64,000 bases of DNA, taken from the NCBI GenBank assembly GCA_014695195.1, contig JACJNW010000011.1:124001-188000 (forward strand), given 5' to 3'. A model generated the notes under the pieces. That model saw only the letters and a list, made by a program, of their open reading frames with translations. It did no database searches and was not told the DNA's origin. Position numbers and translations under genes: made by a program. This document shows positions 1 to 7,536 of this stretch, in pieces (the first letter of the stretch is position 1; each line of letters begins with the position of its first letter). Source of the DNA: Cyanobacteria bacterium FACHB-DQ100 (GTDB lineage Bacteria; Cyanobacteriota; Cyanobacteriia; Leptolyngbyales; Leptolyngbyaceae).

Positions 1-106
1 GTGGGACTAATAAACTCAAGCTCGATCGAATCAAAGATATAGACAGAATTTTCTTAAAGCAATCTCATTGCTCAACACTGACCAATCGTAGAAATCGCGC
101 TAAATT

Positions 107-1066
107 ATGCTGAGTTGCTCTATTCCTGTTACAGTCATTACTGGTTATCTTGGGTCAGGCAAAACAACACTGCTGAATCATCTTCTGCATCATGAACACG
201 GTAAAAAAGTTGCTGTGATTGTGAATGAATTTGGGGACGTAGGCATTGATAGTCAGCTTGTGATGGATGCTGATGAAGAAATTTTAGAAATGAACAATGG
301 CTGCATTTGTTGTACAGTTCGGGGGGATTTAATTCGGATTGTTGGTAACTTAATGGAGAAGCGCGAGAAGTTTGATCACATTGTGATTGAAACCACTGGA
401 TTAGCTGATCCAGCCCCAGTCATTCAATCCTTTTTTGTCGATGAAACAATGCGATCTAAAACGCAGTTAGATGCCGTTGTTACGGTTGTTGATGCGAAAT
501 ATATTTGGGAGCATTGGGATAGCAATGAAGCGCAAGAACAAATTGCGTTTGCCGATGTTATTCTGCTCAACAAGATTGATCTCGTTTCTGCTGAACGGCT
601 CGGAACGTTAGAACAGCGAATTCGGTCAGTGAATGCCTTTGCCAAACTCTACCGGACTCACAACTGCAATCTTGAGATCAGTTCGATTTTAGGAGTGAAA
701 GCGTTTGACCTCAAAAATGCTTTATCAATTGATCCAGAGTTTCTCAACGAATCAGCGCATGAGCATGACGAGACTGTTTTCTCAGTCTCGATCGTTGAGC
801 CTGGGGTTGTAAACAGCGACAAACTCACAACCTGGTTAAATCAACTCGTCCAGATTCAAGGTCAAAACATCTTTCGGATGAAAGGCATTTTGAATGTAGA
901 CGATGAGGATCGACGGTTTGTACTTCAGGGGGTGCATATGTTGTTAGACGGCAGACCGGGGCGACCCTGGAAATCCGACGAACTGCGGAGGAATGAGATG
1001 GTGTTTATCGGGCGAGAGTTGCCAGAAGCAGAACTCAAAAGCGGCTTCCAATCATGTCTGGTCTAG
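107..1066 (+). CDS. CobW/COG0523-family GTPase, probable metallochaperone for nitrile hydratase
   Basis: G3E-family P-loop GTPase that delivers a metal ion to a client using GTP. Visible are the Walker A loop GYLGSGKT (residues 13-20), the family metal-binding motif GCICC (65-69), a DxxGLADP switch region, the guanine-specificity motif NKID and a C-terminal CobW_C domain ending near a GRPW sequence. At 319 aa it has the usual family length. It is the first gene of a plus-strand run leading into nitrile hydratase genes, so the likely client is that cobalt enzyme. Zinc or general cobalt handling are the alternatives. The family call is firm; the client is inferred from neighbours. Confidence 0.9.
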   Translation: MLSCSIPVTVITGYLGSGKTTLLNHLLHHEHGKKVAVIVNEFGDVGIDSQLVMDADEEILEMNNGCICCTVRGDLIRIVGNLMEKREKFDHIVIETTGLADPAPVIQSFFVDETMRSKTQLDAVVTVVDAKYIWEHWDSNEAQEQIAFADVILLNKIDLVSAERLGTLEQRIRSVNAFAKLYRTHNCNLEISSILGVKAFDLKNALSIDPEFLNESAHEHDETVFSVSIVEPGVVNSDKLTTWLNQLVQIQGQNIFRMKGILNVDDEDRRFVLQGVHMLLDGRPGRPWKSDELRRNEMVFIGRELPEAELKSGFQSCLV

Positions 1067-1113
1067 ATTTTGCAGCAAGAACATAACCTCATCTATCAGT
1101 AGGATCTGATGAT

Positions 1114-1629
1114 ATGAAAAAGCTAGATGCGTACAGTGTCAGTATTGGGGTGCTAGGTGCGATCGATACTCATCTCACAGCGACACTCATTCTTGTCCCC
1201 GTGTGGGTAACGTTTATTGCTTGGGCATCGTTCTTTATCCTGGGAGGTAAGTCTTCAGGGCTTAAACAGAGCATTGCGTCTAATCTAACGGGAATCGCGA
1301 TCGCATCTCTCACGCTTCTGGCGATCGCAGCTTTGGGAAGTAACCCTCTAATTGTTGCAATCTGTGTTGGACTTGGCAGCGCGGCAATGGTGCAAGCTTC
1401 AAAAGTTCCTTTATTGAGAGCAATTCCGGCGATCGTTTGGGGGTTTGCTTCCACGGTTGGAACCACGATCGCGACCGACAAAGCAATTACAACTCCAGGA
1501 CTAGAAAATCCAGCACTCGTTGCAGCAGCAGCGATGATTTTAGGCGGAGTTTTCGGTTATCTATCAGAGATTTGGGGCGAAGCGATGACGACACAAGGCG
1601 TTCCCACGAGAGAGCAAACTCGCGTCTAG
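1114..1629 (+). CDS. DUF1097-type integral membrane protein
   Basis: A 171-aa hydrophobic protein with about five membrane segments rich in Ala, Ile and Gly, and a short polar C-terminus. Its pattern resembles DUF1097 inner-membrane proteins, whose biochemical role is unknown. It lies between the CobW-type GTPase and the nitrile hydratase beta subunit with short gaps on the same strand, so it is probably co-transcribed. A role in uptake of the substrate or the metal is possible but only inferred from position. The ATG at 1114 is the first good start and lies 47 bp after the preceding stop. Confidence 0.75.
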   Translation: MKKLDAYSVSIGVLGAIDTHLTATLILVPVWVTFIAWASFFILGGKSSGLKQSIASNLTGIAIASLTLLAIAALGSNPLIVAICVGLGSAAMVQASKVPLLRAIPAIVWGFASTVGTTIATDKAITTPGLENPALVAAAAMILGGVFGYLSEIWGEAMTTQGVPTREQTRV

Positions 1630-1665
1630 GCAAGCCGTGGATCATTTACACAGAGAAGAATCAAG

Positions 1666-2385
1666 ATGAAACTACAGCACTACATTGGTGGAATTGAAGG
1701 ATTAGCACCTTCTAGCTTTGAAAAACGGGTATTTGTTCAACCCTGGGAAAAACGCATCTTTGGCATTCACGTTGCCATGATGGGATTAAGTAACCATCTA
1801 GACGCAGTTAAAACTGTCCCGACTCGGTTTAAGAGCTTTTGGACTTGGGGGCATCTGCGTAAAGGTGCTGAAGGGATGAATCCCTTTGACTATTTCAAGT
1901 ACCGCTACTATGAAAAGTGGTTGGGTGGAATTTCTGGCTTTTTTGTCGAATCAGGCTATGTTTCCAAAGAGGAGCTTGATGCAAAAACGACCGCCTATCT
2001 AGAAAAGCCAGATGCGCCCTTGCCTCAAGGTGGAGAACCCGCGATCGACAATCAAGTGATCGAGTATTTGCGGATTGGAGATTCGCCCAAATGTGAGGTT
2101 GATATTCAGCCCAAGTTCAAAGTGGGTGATGTGGTCACTGTCGGAAACCCGCCGCCAACGGAGCATTGCAAACTGCCAGGGTATCTACGAACCAAAAAAG
2201 GCGTAATTGATGTAGTCTATCCAGGCGCTTACAACTATTACTTTCCAACGGGAGATGGCGTAGGCGATCCGATGCCTATTTATAACGTCAAATTTGATTC
2301 TCATGAGATTTGGGGCAATTTGACTGAGCCGAAAACGTGGATCTATGTGCAAATTTTTGAAGCTTATCTAGAAGATCCAGCTTAA
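1666..2385 (+). CDS. nthB: Nitrile hydratase subunit beta
   Basis: Beta subunit of nitrile hydratase, which hydrates nitriles to amides as an alpha/beta complex in the cytoplasm. The 239-aa protein begins with the characteristic MKLQHYIGGIEGL segment. It contains the conserved stretch around NPFDYFKYRYYEKW, and its C-terminal SH3-like barrel includes FKVGDVVTVGNPPP and the TRxPGYLR-like region. The gene precedes the alpha subunit, the beta-then-alpha order typical of cobalt-type enzymes such as those of Rhodococcus rhodochrous J1; iron-type operons are usually alpha-first. The length and conserved blocks suggest an intact subunit. Confidence 0.93.
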   Translation: MKLQHYIGGIEGLAPSSFEKRVFVQPWEKRIFGIHVAMMGLSNHLDAVKTVPTRFKSFWTWGHLRKGAEGMNPFDYFKYRYYEKWLGGISGFFVESGYVSKEELDAKTTAYLEKPDAPLPQGGEPAIDNQVIEYLRIGDSPKCEVDIQPKFKVGDVVTVGNPPPTEHCKLPGYLRTKKGVIDVVYPGAYNYYFPTGDGVGDPMPIYNVKFDSHEIWGNLTEPKTWIYVQIFEAYLEDPA

Positions 2386-2415
2386 CTTCTGTGGAACTGA
2401 TAAAGGACAGGAATC

Positions 2416-3024
2416 ATGACTGAAAGTATTGATCGCGAAACTTATAGTGCTGCTCGTGTGAGGGCGTTGGAGTCGCTCCTGATTGAAAAAGGAATTATCA
2501 CCAGTGAAACTGTTGATAAGGTCGTTGAGTTCTTTGAAAAGGACATGGGGCCATTTAACGGCGCGAGAATTGTGGCAAAAGCCTGGATTGACCCAGAGTT
2601 TAAGCAGAAACTATTAGAGGATACGCCATCCGCGATCGCATCAATGAATTTCCCACGTGGTATGGCAGGAGCAGAAGGCGAACACATGAAAGCTGTGGAG
2701 AACACACCAGAGGTTTATAATCTGATTGTTTGCACGATGTGTTCTTGCTATCCTTGGCCCGTTTTAGGATTGCCGCCCTACTGGTTCAAAGATCCAACCT
2801 TCCGCGCCAGAGCCATTCGCGAACCTCGAAAAGTATTGCAAGAGTTTGGTCTAGACGTTCCTGACTCCACTGAAATTCGAGTTTGGGATACGAGTGCCCA
2901 GATTCGCTGGTTTGTATTGCCAGAACGTCCCACAGGAACCGAGGATTGGACTGAAGAACAGCTTGCTGCGATCGTCACTCCCGAAGCAATGCAGGGTGCA
3001 GCAAAAGTAGTTGTCCCAGCTTAA
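2416..3024 (+). CDS. nthA: Nitrile hydratase subunit alpha, cobalt type
   Basis: Catalytic metal-binding subunit of nitrile hydratase. The metal claw reads VCTMCSCY, with Cys106, Cys109, Ser110 and Cys111. Thr after the first Cys and Tyr after the last Cys are the signature of non-corrin cobalt enzymes; iron enzymes have Ser and Thr there. In the family the second and third cysteines are oxidised to sulfinic and sulfenic acids. At 202 aa the length is normal. The gene starts 30 bp after nthB, with an AGGA-type ribosome site near 2405. Thiocyanate hydrolase gamma is related, but the full-length single beta subunit next door favours nitrile hydratase. Confidence 0.94.
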   Translation: MTESIDRETYSAARVRALESLLIEKGIITSETVDKVVEFFEKDMGPFNGARIVAKAWIDPEFKQKLLEDTPSAIASMNFPRGMAGAEGEHMKAVENTPEVYNLIVCTMCSCYPWPVLGLPPYWFKDPTFRARAIREPRKVLQEFGLDVPDSTEIRVWDTSAQIRWFVLPERPTGTEDWTEEQLAAIVTPEAMQGAAKVVVPA

Positions 3025-3041
3025 AAACCTTGGAGGATCAG

Positions 3042-3386
3042 ATGCACGTCAAGTTTGAACAGTTCGCGGCAGCCAGTATGCTGGTTGATCCGAATGCACC
3101 CCCTCGAAATAACGGAGAACTGCTATTTGAAAGGCATTGGGAAGGACGCGCTTTTGGCATGGCGATCGCGCTCTCGAAGAAAGGTCACTACGAGTGGGAA
3201 GAGTTTCGCCAGCAATTAATCGCCTCGATCGCAGAGTGGGAAGCCACGCATTGTAAGGATGATCCAGACTGGGATTATTACCAGCGTTGGTTGTTGGCAC
3301 TAGAGCGACTAGCGTTGGACACGAATTTAATTTCGCTAGAAGAGCTAGAGCAACGAACGACTGAATTGGTAAAAGATTGCTTCTAG
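3042..3386 (+). CDS. Nitrile hydratase accessory (activator) protein
   Basis: A small 114-aa protein related to the N-terminal part of the nitrile hydratase beta subunit. It has the RNNGELLFERHWEGRAFGMAIAL and WDYYQRWLLALERL regions typical of the accessory family; NhlE, NhhG and P14K belong here. Such proteins carry the alpha subunit during cobalt insertion and exchange it into the apoenzyme. The start is placed at ATG 3042 because a GGAGG lies at 3032-3036, five bases upstream. The upstream in-frame TTG at 3030 would put the start before that site. It follows nthA by 17 bp and is almost certainly in the same transcript. Confidence 0.9.
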   Translation: MHVKFEQFAAASMLVDPNAPPRNNGELLFERHWEGRAFGMAIALSKKGHYEWEEFRQQLIASIAEWEATHCKDDPDWDYYQRWLLALERLALDTNLISLEELEQRTTELVKDCF

Positions 3387-3425
3387 TTCTTCCGTTAAAC
3401 AACACGCATGATCTGTGAGGGATGA

Positions 3426-4118
3426 ATGATTCAACACTGTAAGGCTTCTCGATTCACTGCTTTCAACCAAAGTATTCAGACAAAAGGGTTCATTGTTCTA
3501 AGCGCCATGAGTGTGCTGCTCATGACTTCTCCAGCAATGGCGCATCATCCAATGGACGGGAAAACGCCGAGTAACTTCTGGGAAGGATTTTTGTCAGGAT
3601 TAGCACATCCCTTGATTGGTGTCGATCACTTTGCTTTTATCGTGACGATCGGGTTATTAGCAGCCGTAAAACGACAAGGAGCGGCAATCCTATTCGCTTT
3701 TATGGGGTCTGCGATGGGCGGAACCGGGTTACATCTTCTCGGTTTCAATTTTGCAGGAATTGAACTATTGATCTCCGGAACAATCCTGCTATTTGGCTTT
3801 CTGCTGACTCAAAAGAACGATTTGAAAGCAATCACTGTCCTGAGTGCGATCGCGGGCGTGTGTCATGGATATGCTTACGGCGAAGCGATCGTGGGGGCAC
3901 AGATGACTGCCGTATTCGCATATTTATTAGGTTTCACTGGCATTCAGTTGTGTATCGCGGCGATCGCCTCTAGACTAGGCAAAGCGTTGCTGACACGCTC
4001 TGGACAACCGCAATTTTTCGACAGCTTACGATCGACGGGGTTCGTAGTTTGTGGGATTGGAATCTCGCTTCTGTTCTCTCAGATTGTAGATGTCTCTGTC
4101 TCATTCCTAAAAGGGTAA
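3426..4118 (+). CDS. HupE/UreJ-family metal permease, probably cobalt uptake
   Basis: Membrane protein of the HupE/UreJ family, secondary permeases for nickel or cobalt. It shows the family motif HPLIGVDH after an N-terminal hydrophobic stretch ending in TSPAMAHH that looks like a cleavable signal peptide with a His-rich mature end. About six further membrane helices follow. Translation may start at the internal methionine at residue 27 (MSVLLM), because residues 1-26 are polar and precede the signal-like core. As last gene of the nitrile hydratase run, with no hydrogenase or urease genes nearby, cobalt is the likelier substrate. That substrate is an inference. Confidence 0.85.
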   Translation: MIQHCKASRFTAFNQSIQTKGFIVLSAMSVLLMTSPAMAHHPMDGKTPSNFWEGFLSGLAHPLIGVDHFAFIVTIGLLAAVKRQGAAILFAFMGSAMGGTGLHLLGFNFAGIELLISGTILLFGFLLTQKNDLKAITVLSAIAGVCHGYAYGEAIVGAQMTAVFAYLLGFTGIQLCIAAIASRLGKALLTRSGQPQFFDSLRSTGFVVCGIGISLLFSQIVDVSVSFLKG

Positions 4119-4157
4119 TTCAATTCGACGGCACATCACAGGCGCTGCGAAGGTAGA

Positions 4158-4439
4158 TCAGAACAAAGCCAATCTAGAAGGTTGACCAGTTTCCGACTCA
4201 TTACCGTCGAGCGCGTTGAGAGTCTTGATCAATGCGGCTTGGTTTTGTTGCAGTGAATGCAGCCGTGAATGGGTCGCATCTAAGCCCGAAGCCTGTGAAT
4301 TTGGCAGTAAAAGCGTTGAACATATTGCCTGCTGGCAGTCCCCCGATGGGTAGAGAAAATCAGTATTAACCCAGCGCGTTAAAGTTCCATTGGGTGCGGC
4401 TTGGATCAAATCAGCATTAACGGTTGCAACAACGATCAC
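4158..4439 (-). pseudogene. Orphan reading frame, possible gene remnant
   Basis: Unrecognised. The 93-codon stretch begins at a GTG and encodes a protein-like sequence with patches such as VIVVATVNADLIQ and RWVNTDFLYPSG, a CQQAIC pair and a Gln-rich helical tail. The frame stays open upstream to at least about 4535, past the stop of the amidohydrolase gene, and adds SANLPVERTKVTLL and GLNLLLFQGVTTFED without any good start codon. This looks like the 3' part of a gene that lost its beginning, perhaps when the neighbour arrived. It could also be a chance open frame. No ribosome site was found. Confidence 0.3.
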
Positions 4440-4513
4440 ATCTTCAAACGTTGTGACTCCCTGAAATAATAAGAGATTTAATCCTGATGTCAGTAGTGTA
4501 ACTTTGGTTCTTT

Positions 4514-5875
4514 CTACAGGTAGATTAGCTGATGTGCTAATCGATTGTGTTCCTCGATCAAAGTCGGAAGATCAATCGTAGTGATTTGTCCTTGATCAAC
4601 AATCTTTCGACCATTGATAAAACTATAGTCTACAGTATTGACCTGGCAGAAAATCAGTGCTGCTACTGGATCGTGAAGCGCCCCTGCAAACTCCGGTCGA
4701 TCGAGATTGATGGCAATGAAATCGGCTGACATTCCCGGTGCTAGATAACCAATGTCGTCACGCCCTAAAACCTTTGCGCCTCCAAGCGTTGCCAGTTCTA
4801 GCGCCTCCCGTGCCGTCATTGCAGCAGCATCTAACTCTCGGACTCGTGCCATTAAAAATGCAGTCCGGGCTTCATTCAAGAGATTCGAGGTGTCATTTGA
4901 GGCGGAGCCATCAACCCCTAAGCCCACGGGAACATTATGATGAAGCATCTTACGAATCGGCGCCAGCCCGCTTGCAAGTCGCATATTACTACAAGGACAA
5001 TGCGCCACTCCAGTTCCAGTTTTGCCAAACTGTTGAATCGCTTTATCGTCTAGCTGCACACAATGCGCGTGCCACACATCAGAACCAATCCAACCCACTG
5101 AGGCTGCATAGTCTCCAGGGGTCATACCAAAGGTCGCCAAGCTGTACTCAACATCAGAGTTGTTCTCAGCCAAGTGAGTATGTAATCGAACACCGGAGTA
5201 CGATCGTGCCATTGCTGCCGATTCTCGCATTAAGTCTTGCGTTACAGAGAACGGAGAACAGGGTGCAAGCGTAATCCGTAACATTGCATGACGATCGTTG
5301 TCATGATATTGCTCAATCAATCGTTGGCTATCTTTCAAAATATCTGCTTCTTTTTCTACTACCGAATCTGGCGGCAGTCCTCCCTGACTTTCCCCCACGC
5401 TCATGCTGCCCCGACTGGCATGAAACCGCAGCCCAACCACTTGCACTCCCTGAATTTCATCATCAAGCGTACTACCATTCGGATAGATATAGAGATGATC
5501 GCTTGCGGTTGTACAGCCTGATCGAATTAGCTCAACGGCTGCCATCTGAGCGCTGATATACACGGCTCTTGGAGTGAGCTTTGCCCAGATTGGGTAAAGA
5601 GTTTGCAGCCATTTGAACAAGTCACAGTTCTGAGCGGCGGGAACAGCACGGGTGAGCGTTTGATAGAAGTGGTGATGTGTATTGACAAGACCGGGAAGCA
5701 CCACAGCCCGATCGCTCAAGTCTAATACTTCATCTGCGGTTTGCGGTAGTTCTGCTGTGGCTCCAACTTGCTCGATTACATTGTCTCGAATGAGCATTGC
5801 TGCATTGCGAATTTCCCGTCGGGTTTCATCCATTGTCACTAAGGTATGGATGTTTTTAACAAGCAAGGTAGGCAT
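4514..5875 (-). CDS. Amidohydrolase, 8-oxoguanine deaminase / TrzN-AtzA type
   Basis: Zinc-dependent amidohydrolase of the cytosine deaminase-like clan. It has the PGLVNTHHHFYQTLTR metal-binding strand, the RSGCTTASDHLY loop, HTHLAEN, HAHCVQLD, HCPCSNMRLASG and GLGVDGSASND motifs in the expected order. This set matches proteins annotated as 8-oxoguanine deaminase, related to atrazine and triazine hydrolases. The start is placed at MPTLLVKN (5875), which opens the composite beta-sandwich. The 27 upstream in-frame residues look non-coding. The exact substrate cannot be read from sequence; guanine-like purines are most likely, releasing ammonia. Confidence 0.85.
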   Translation of the reverse strand: MPTLLVKNIHTLVTMDETRREIRNAAMLIRDNVIEQVGATAELPQTADEVLDLSDRAVVLPGLVNTHHHFYQTLTRAVPAAQNCDLFKWLQTLYPIWAKLTPRAVYISAQMAAVELIRSGCTTASDHLYIYPNGSTLDDEIQGVQVVGLRFHASRGSMSVGESQGGLPPDSVVEKEADILKDSQRLIEQYHDNDRHAMLRITLAPCSPFSVTQDLMRESAAMARSYSGVRLHTHLAENNSDVEYSLATFGMTPGDYAASVGWIGSDVWHAHCVQLDDKAIQQFGKTGTGVAHCPCSNMRLASGLAPIRKMLHHNVPVGLGVDGSASNDTSNLLNEARTAFLMARVRELDAAAMTAREALELATLGGAKVLGRDDIGYLAPGMSADFIAINLDRPEFAGALHDPVAALIFCQVNTVDYSFINGRKIVDQGQITTIDLPTLIEEHNRLAHQLIYL

Positions 5876-6066
5876 AAGATTCGATGCGTTTGATTGACAG
5901 CAATGAGCGATCTCTAACTGTTCAAGACTCACACCTATTAAGTTGTTAAGTGTCAAACTGTTTGATCATGCTGTCGTCCAGAATTACAGCCTTTTCCAAG
6001 CAGGTTTTTAATCTTCAGCAATTCTTTAACATCAGATCGAAAAAAGATACTAATCCAAGATGATCG

Positions 6067-6105
6067 GGTGTTCACCAAGCTTTGAAGAAGATTGCTTGGC
6101 AAACA
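6067..6105 (-). terminator. Hairpin downstream of cphB
   Basis: GTGTT/AACAC outer and CCAAGC/GCTTGG inner arms are separated by a symmetric two-base bulge and close a 13-base loop. It lies about 30 bp after the cyanophycinase stop on the minus strand. There is no clear T-run, so it is a weak terminator or an mRNA 3' end stabiliser. Confidence 0.4.
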
Positions 6106-6137
6106 CCATAAACACTTCGTAGTTAACTAAAGATAGA

Positions 6138-6980
6138 TTAATTAAAGATGGGCGATCGCTTCTCCAAATCGAATTTGTAGCCACTCGGCAGCACATGAAG
6201 CGTTGCACCACAAAACGCTAAATCCTCGTCCGGTAACAATGCTTCAATGTTATTGTGTACCACCGTAGATTCATCGACGATCGTCACTGCACCCTCGCCG
6301 ATCACTTCTACAATCTTGCCGTTGACGACGATCGCAGTATTTTCATCAATTCCAAAGCCCAGACTGGCAGGCTGTTGCGCCAAAGCGGAAAGCAATCGTC
6401 CTAAACGTCCGCGCTGTGCGAAGTGTTGATCAATCACCACATTCGGCAAAAATCCCATGCCGCGATCCATCTCAGCCACTTCGCGTCGTGGATTGGTTTC
6501 ACCTTCACCGACCACAATCATCATATCGGGCATCATTGCTGCACCTGCGCTGGTTCCCGCGATCACAGCACCTTCGGAGAAGCGTTTGTGTAGCATTGCT
6601 TCGAGTTCTGTATCTTTGAGGCATTCTGTAATCCGGGCTTGATTGCCTCCGGTAAAAAAGATTCCGGTCGCTTGGGTAACATCCTCGATCGCTTTTGGAT
6701 CACCGGCATCATCACGGTGTGCAGTATCAACCACTCTGACATCTTCTGCACCCAAGCGGCGAAAAATTCCAATATATTGTTCTCCAACTTCGCCCGGTAA
6801 TCCGGTTGCAACCGTCATCACTACAATGCGTGACTGAAGCCCGCCCGCACGGCGCACAAATTCCCGCAGAATCTTACATTCTCCTTCTTTGTCTTCTGCA
6901 CCCCCAATAATCACAAGTTCTCCATGTGTTTCTGGCAGTGCTACGCTCTCTTGGGCTTGAGTGTCAACCTGACTCACCAT
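6138..6980 (-). CDS. cphB: Cyanophycinase
   Basis: Peptidase family S51 exo-enzyme that degrades cyanophycin to beta-aspartyl-arginine dipeptides in the cytoplasm. The nucleophile elbow GTSAGA is at residues 142-147 (Ser144). It also has the N-terminal ELVIIGGAEDK strand, the IFFTGGNQARI segment, RREVAEMDRGMGFLPN, and the DQHFAQRGRLGRLL and GFGIDENTA motifs conserved in CphB. The 280-aa length is typical. A small conserved gene and a CphA2-type synthetase lie next to it, making a local cyanophycin recycling module. The dipeptide released is the known substrate of CphA2 enzymes. Confidence 0.95.
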   Translation of the reverse strand: MVSQVDTQAQESVALPETHGELVIIGGAEDKEGECKILREFVRRAGGLQSRIVVMTVATGLPGEVGEQYIGIFRRLGAEDVRVVDTAHRDDAGDPKAIEDVTQATGIFFTGGNQARITECLKDTELEAMLHKRFSEGAVIAGTSAGAAMMPDMMIVVGEGETNPRREVAEMDRGMGFLPNVVIDQHFAQRGRLGRLLSALAQQPASLGFGIDENTAIVVNGKIVEVIGEGAVTIVDESTVVHNNIEALLPDEDLAFCGATLHVLPSGYKFDLEKRSPIFN

Positions 6981-7107
6981 AACTATGCTCCAGTCGCAAT
7001 ATCAATTAACTCAACTCAAGCACATCCAGGCAAAACGCCATCACAACCAAATGGTAGATTTAGATACACTTAAGCTCAGTTCTGAGACTGAACTTTTTGA
7101 GACTGAA

Positions 7108-7386
7108 CTATTGTGGTCGAGACTCATTCGATCGCCGACGATAGCTTTCCATCATCAACATCAACCCCAGTCGGAATTGATTAAAGCTCGTCATTTCCGG
7201 CTGCATTAAGTTGATTAAAAATGCTTTGGCGCGTTCTAACGGCAAATGTCTCGGTTTACCTTTATAAACAATTTGATACTCGCCTTCATATTCGCCATCG
7301 CCATAGCCTGAAATTAAGTGCAGATGGAACGCTTCTTCTGCTAAAGCATGAACTTCTTCCCGTAGATGATCTGTAGAGATAGTCAT
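7108..7386 (-). CDS. Small conserved protein linked to cyanophycin genes
   Basis: A 92-aa acidic protein with no family I can name. It has an N-terminal helix (HLREEVHALAEEAFHLHLISGYGDGEYEGEY), a short beta-rich centre (YQIVYKGKPRHLPLERAKAFL) and a C-terminal helix with repeated methionines. No signal peptide or membrane segment is visible. It sits between cphB (same strand) and the divergent cphA2-type gene, so a role in cyanophycin metabolism is suggested by location only. The ATG at 7386 is preceded by AAGGAAACATAGT, which can serve as a ribosome site. Confidence 0.65.
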   Translation of the reverse strand: MTISTDHLREEVHALAEEAFHLHLISGYGDGEYEGEYQIVYKGKPRHLPLERAKAFLINLMQPEMTSFNQFRLGLMLMMESYRRRSNESRPQ

Positions 7387-7536
7387 ACTATGTTTCCTTA
7401 TCTTAACTTAGTTTGGTTGTAATCATTTTGAGTAGGGTTTGTCACCCTGCCAGGGTTCTACGTCTTCTGATGTTGAAGAAATATCTACAGATAGACGCGA
7501 TCGTTCCGCTCACTTAAGTACAGTCTCAACGTAGAG

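Noticed and set aside
4738-5274. 178-codon open frame opposite the amidohydrolase
   Set aside because: It is antisense to a fully conserved coding region, with no protein-like motif or ribosome site.
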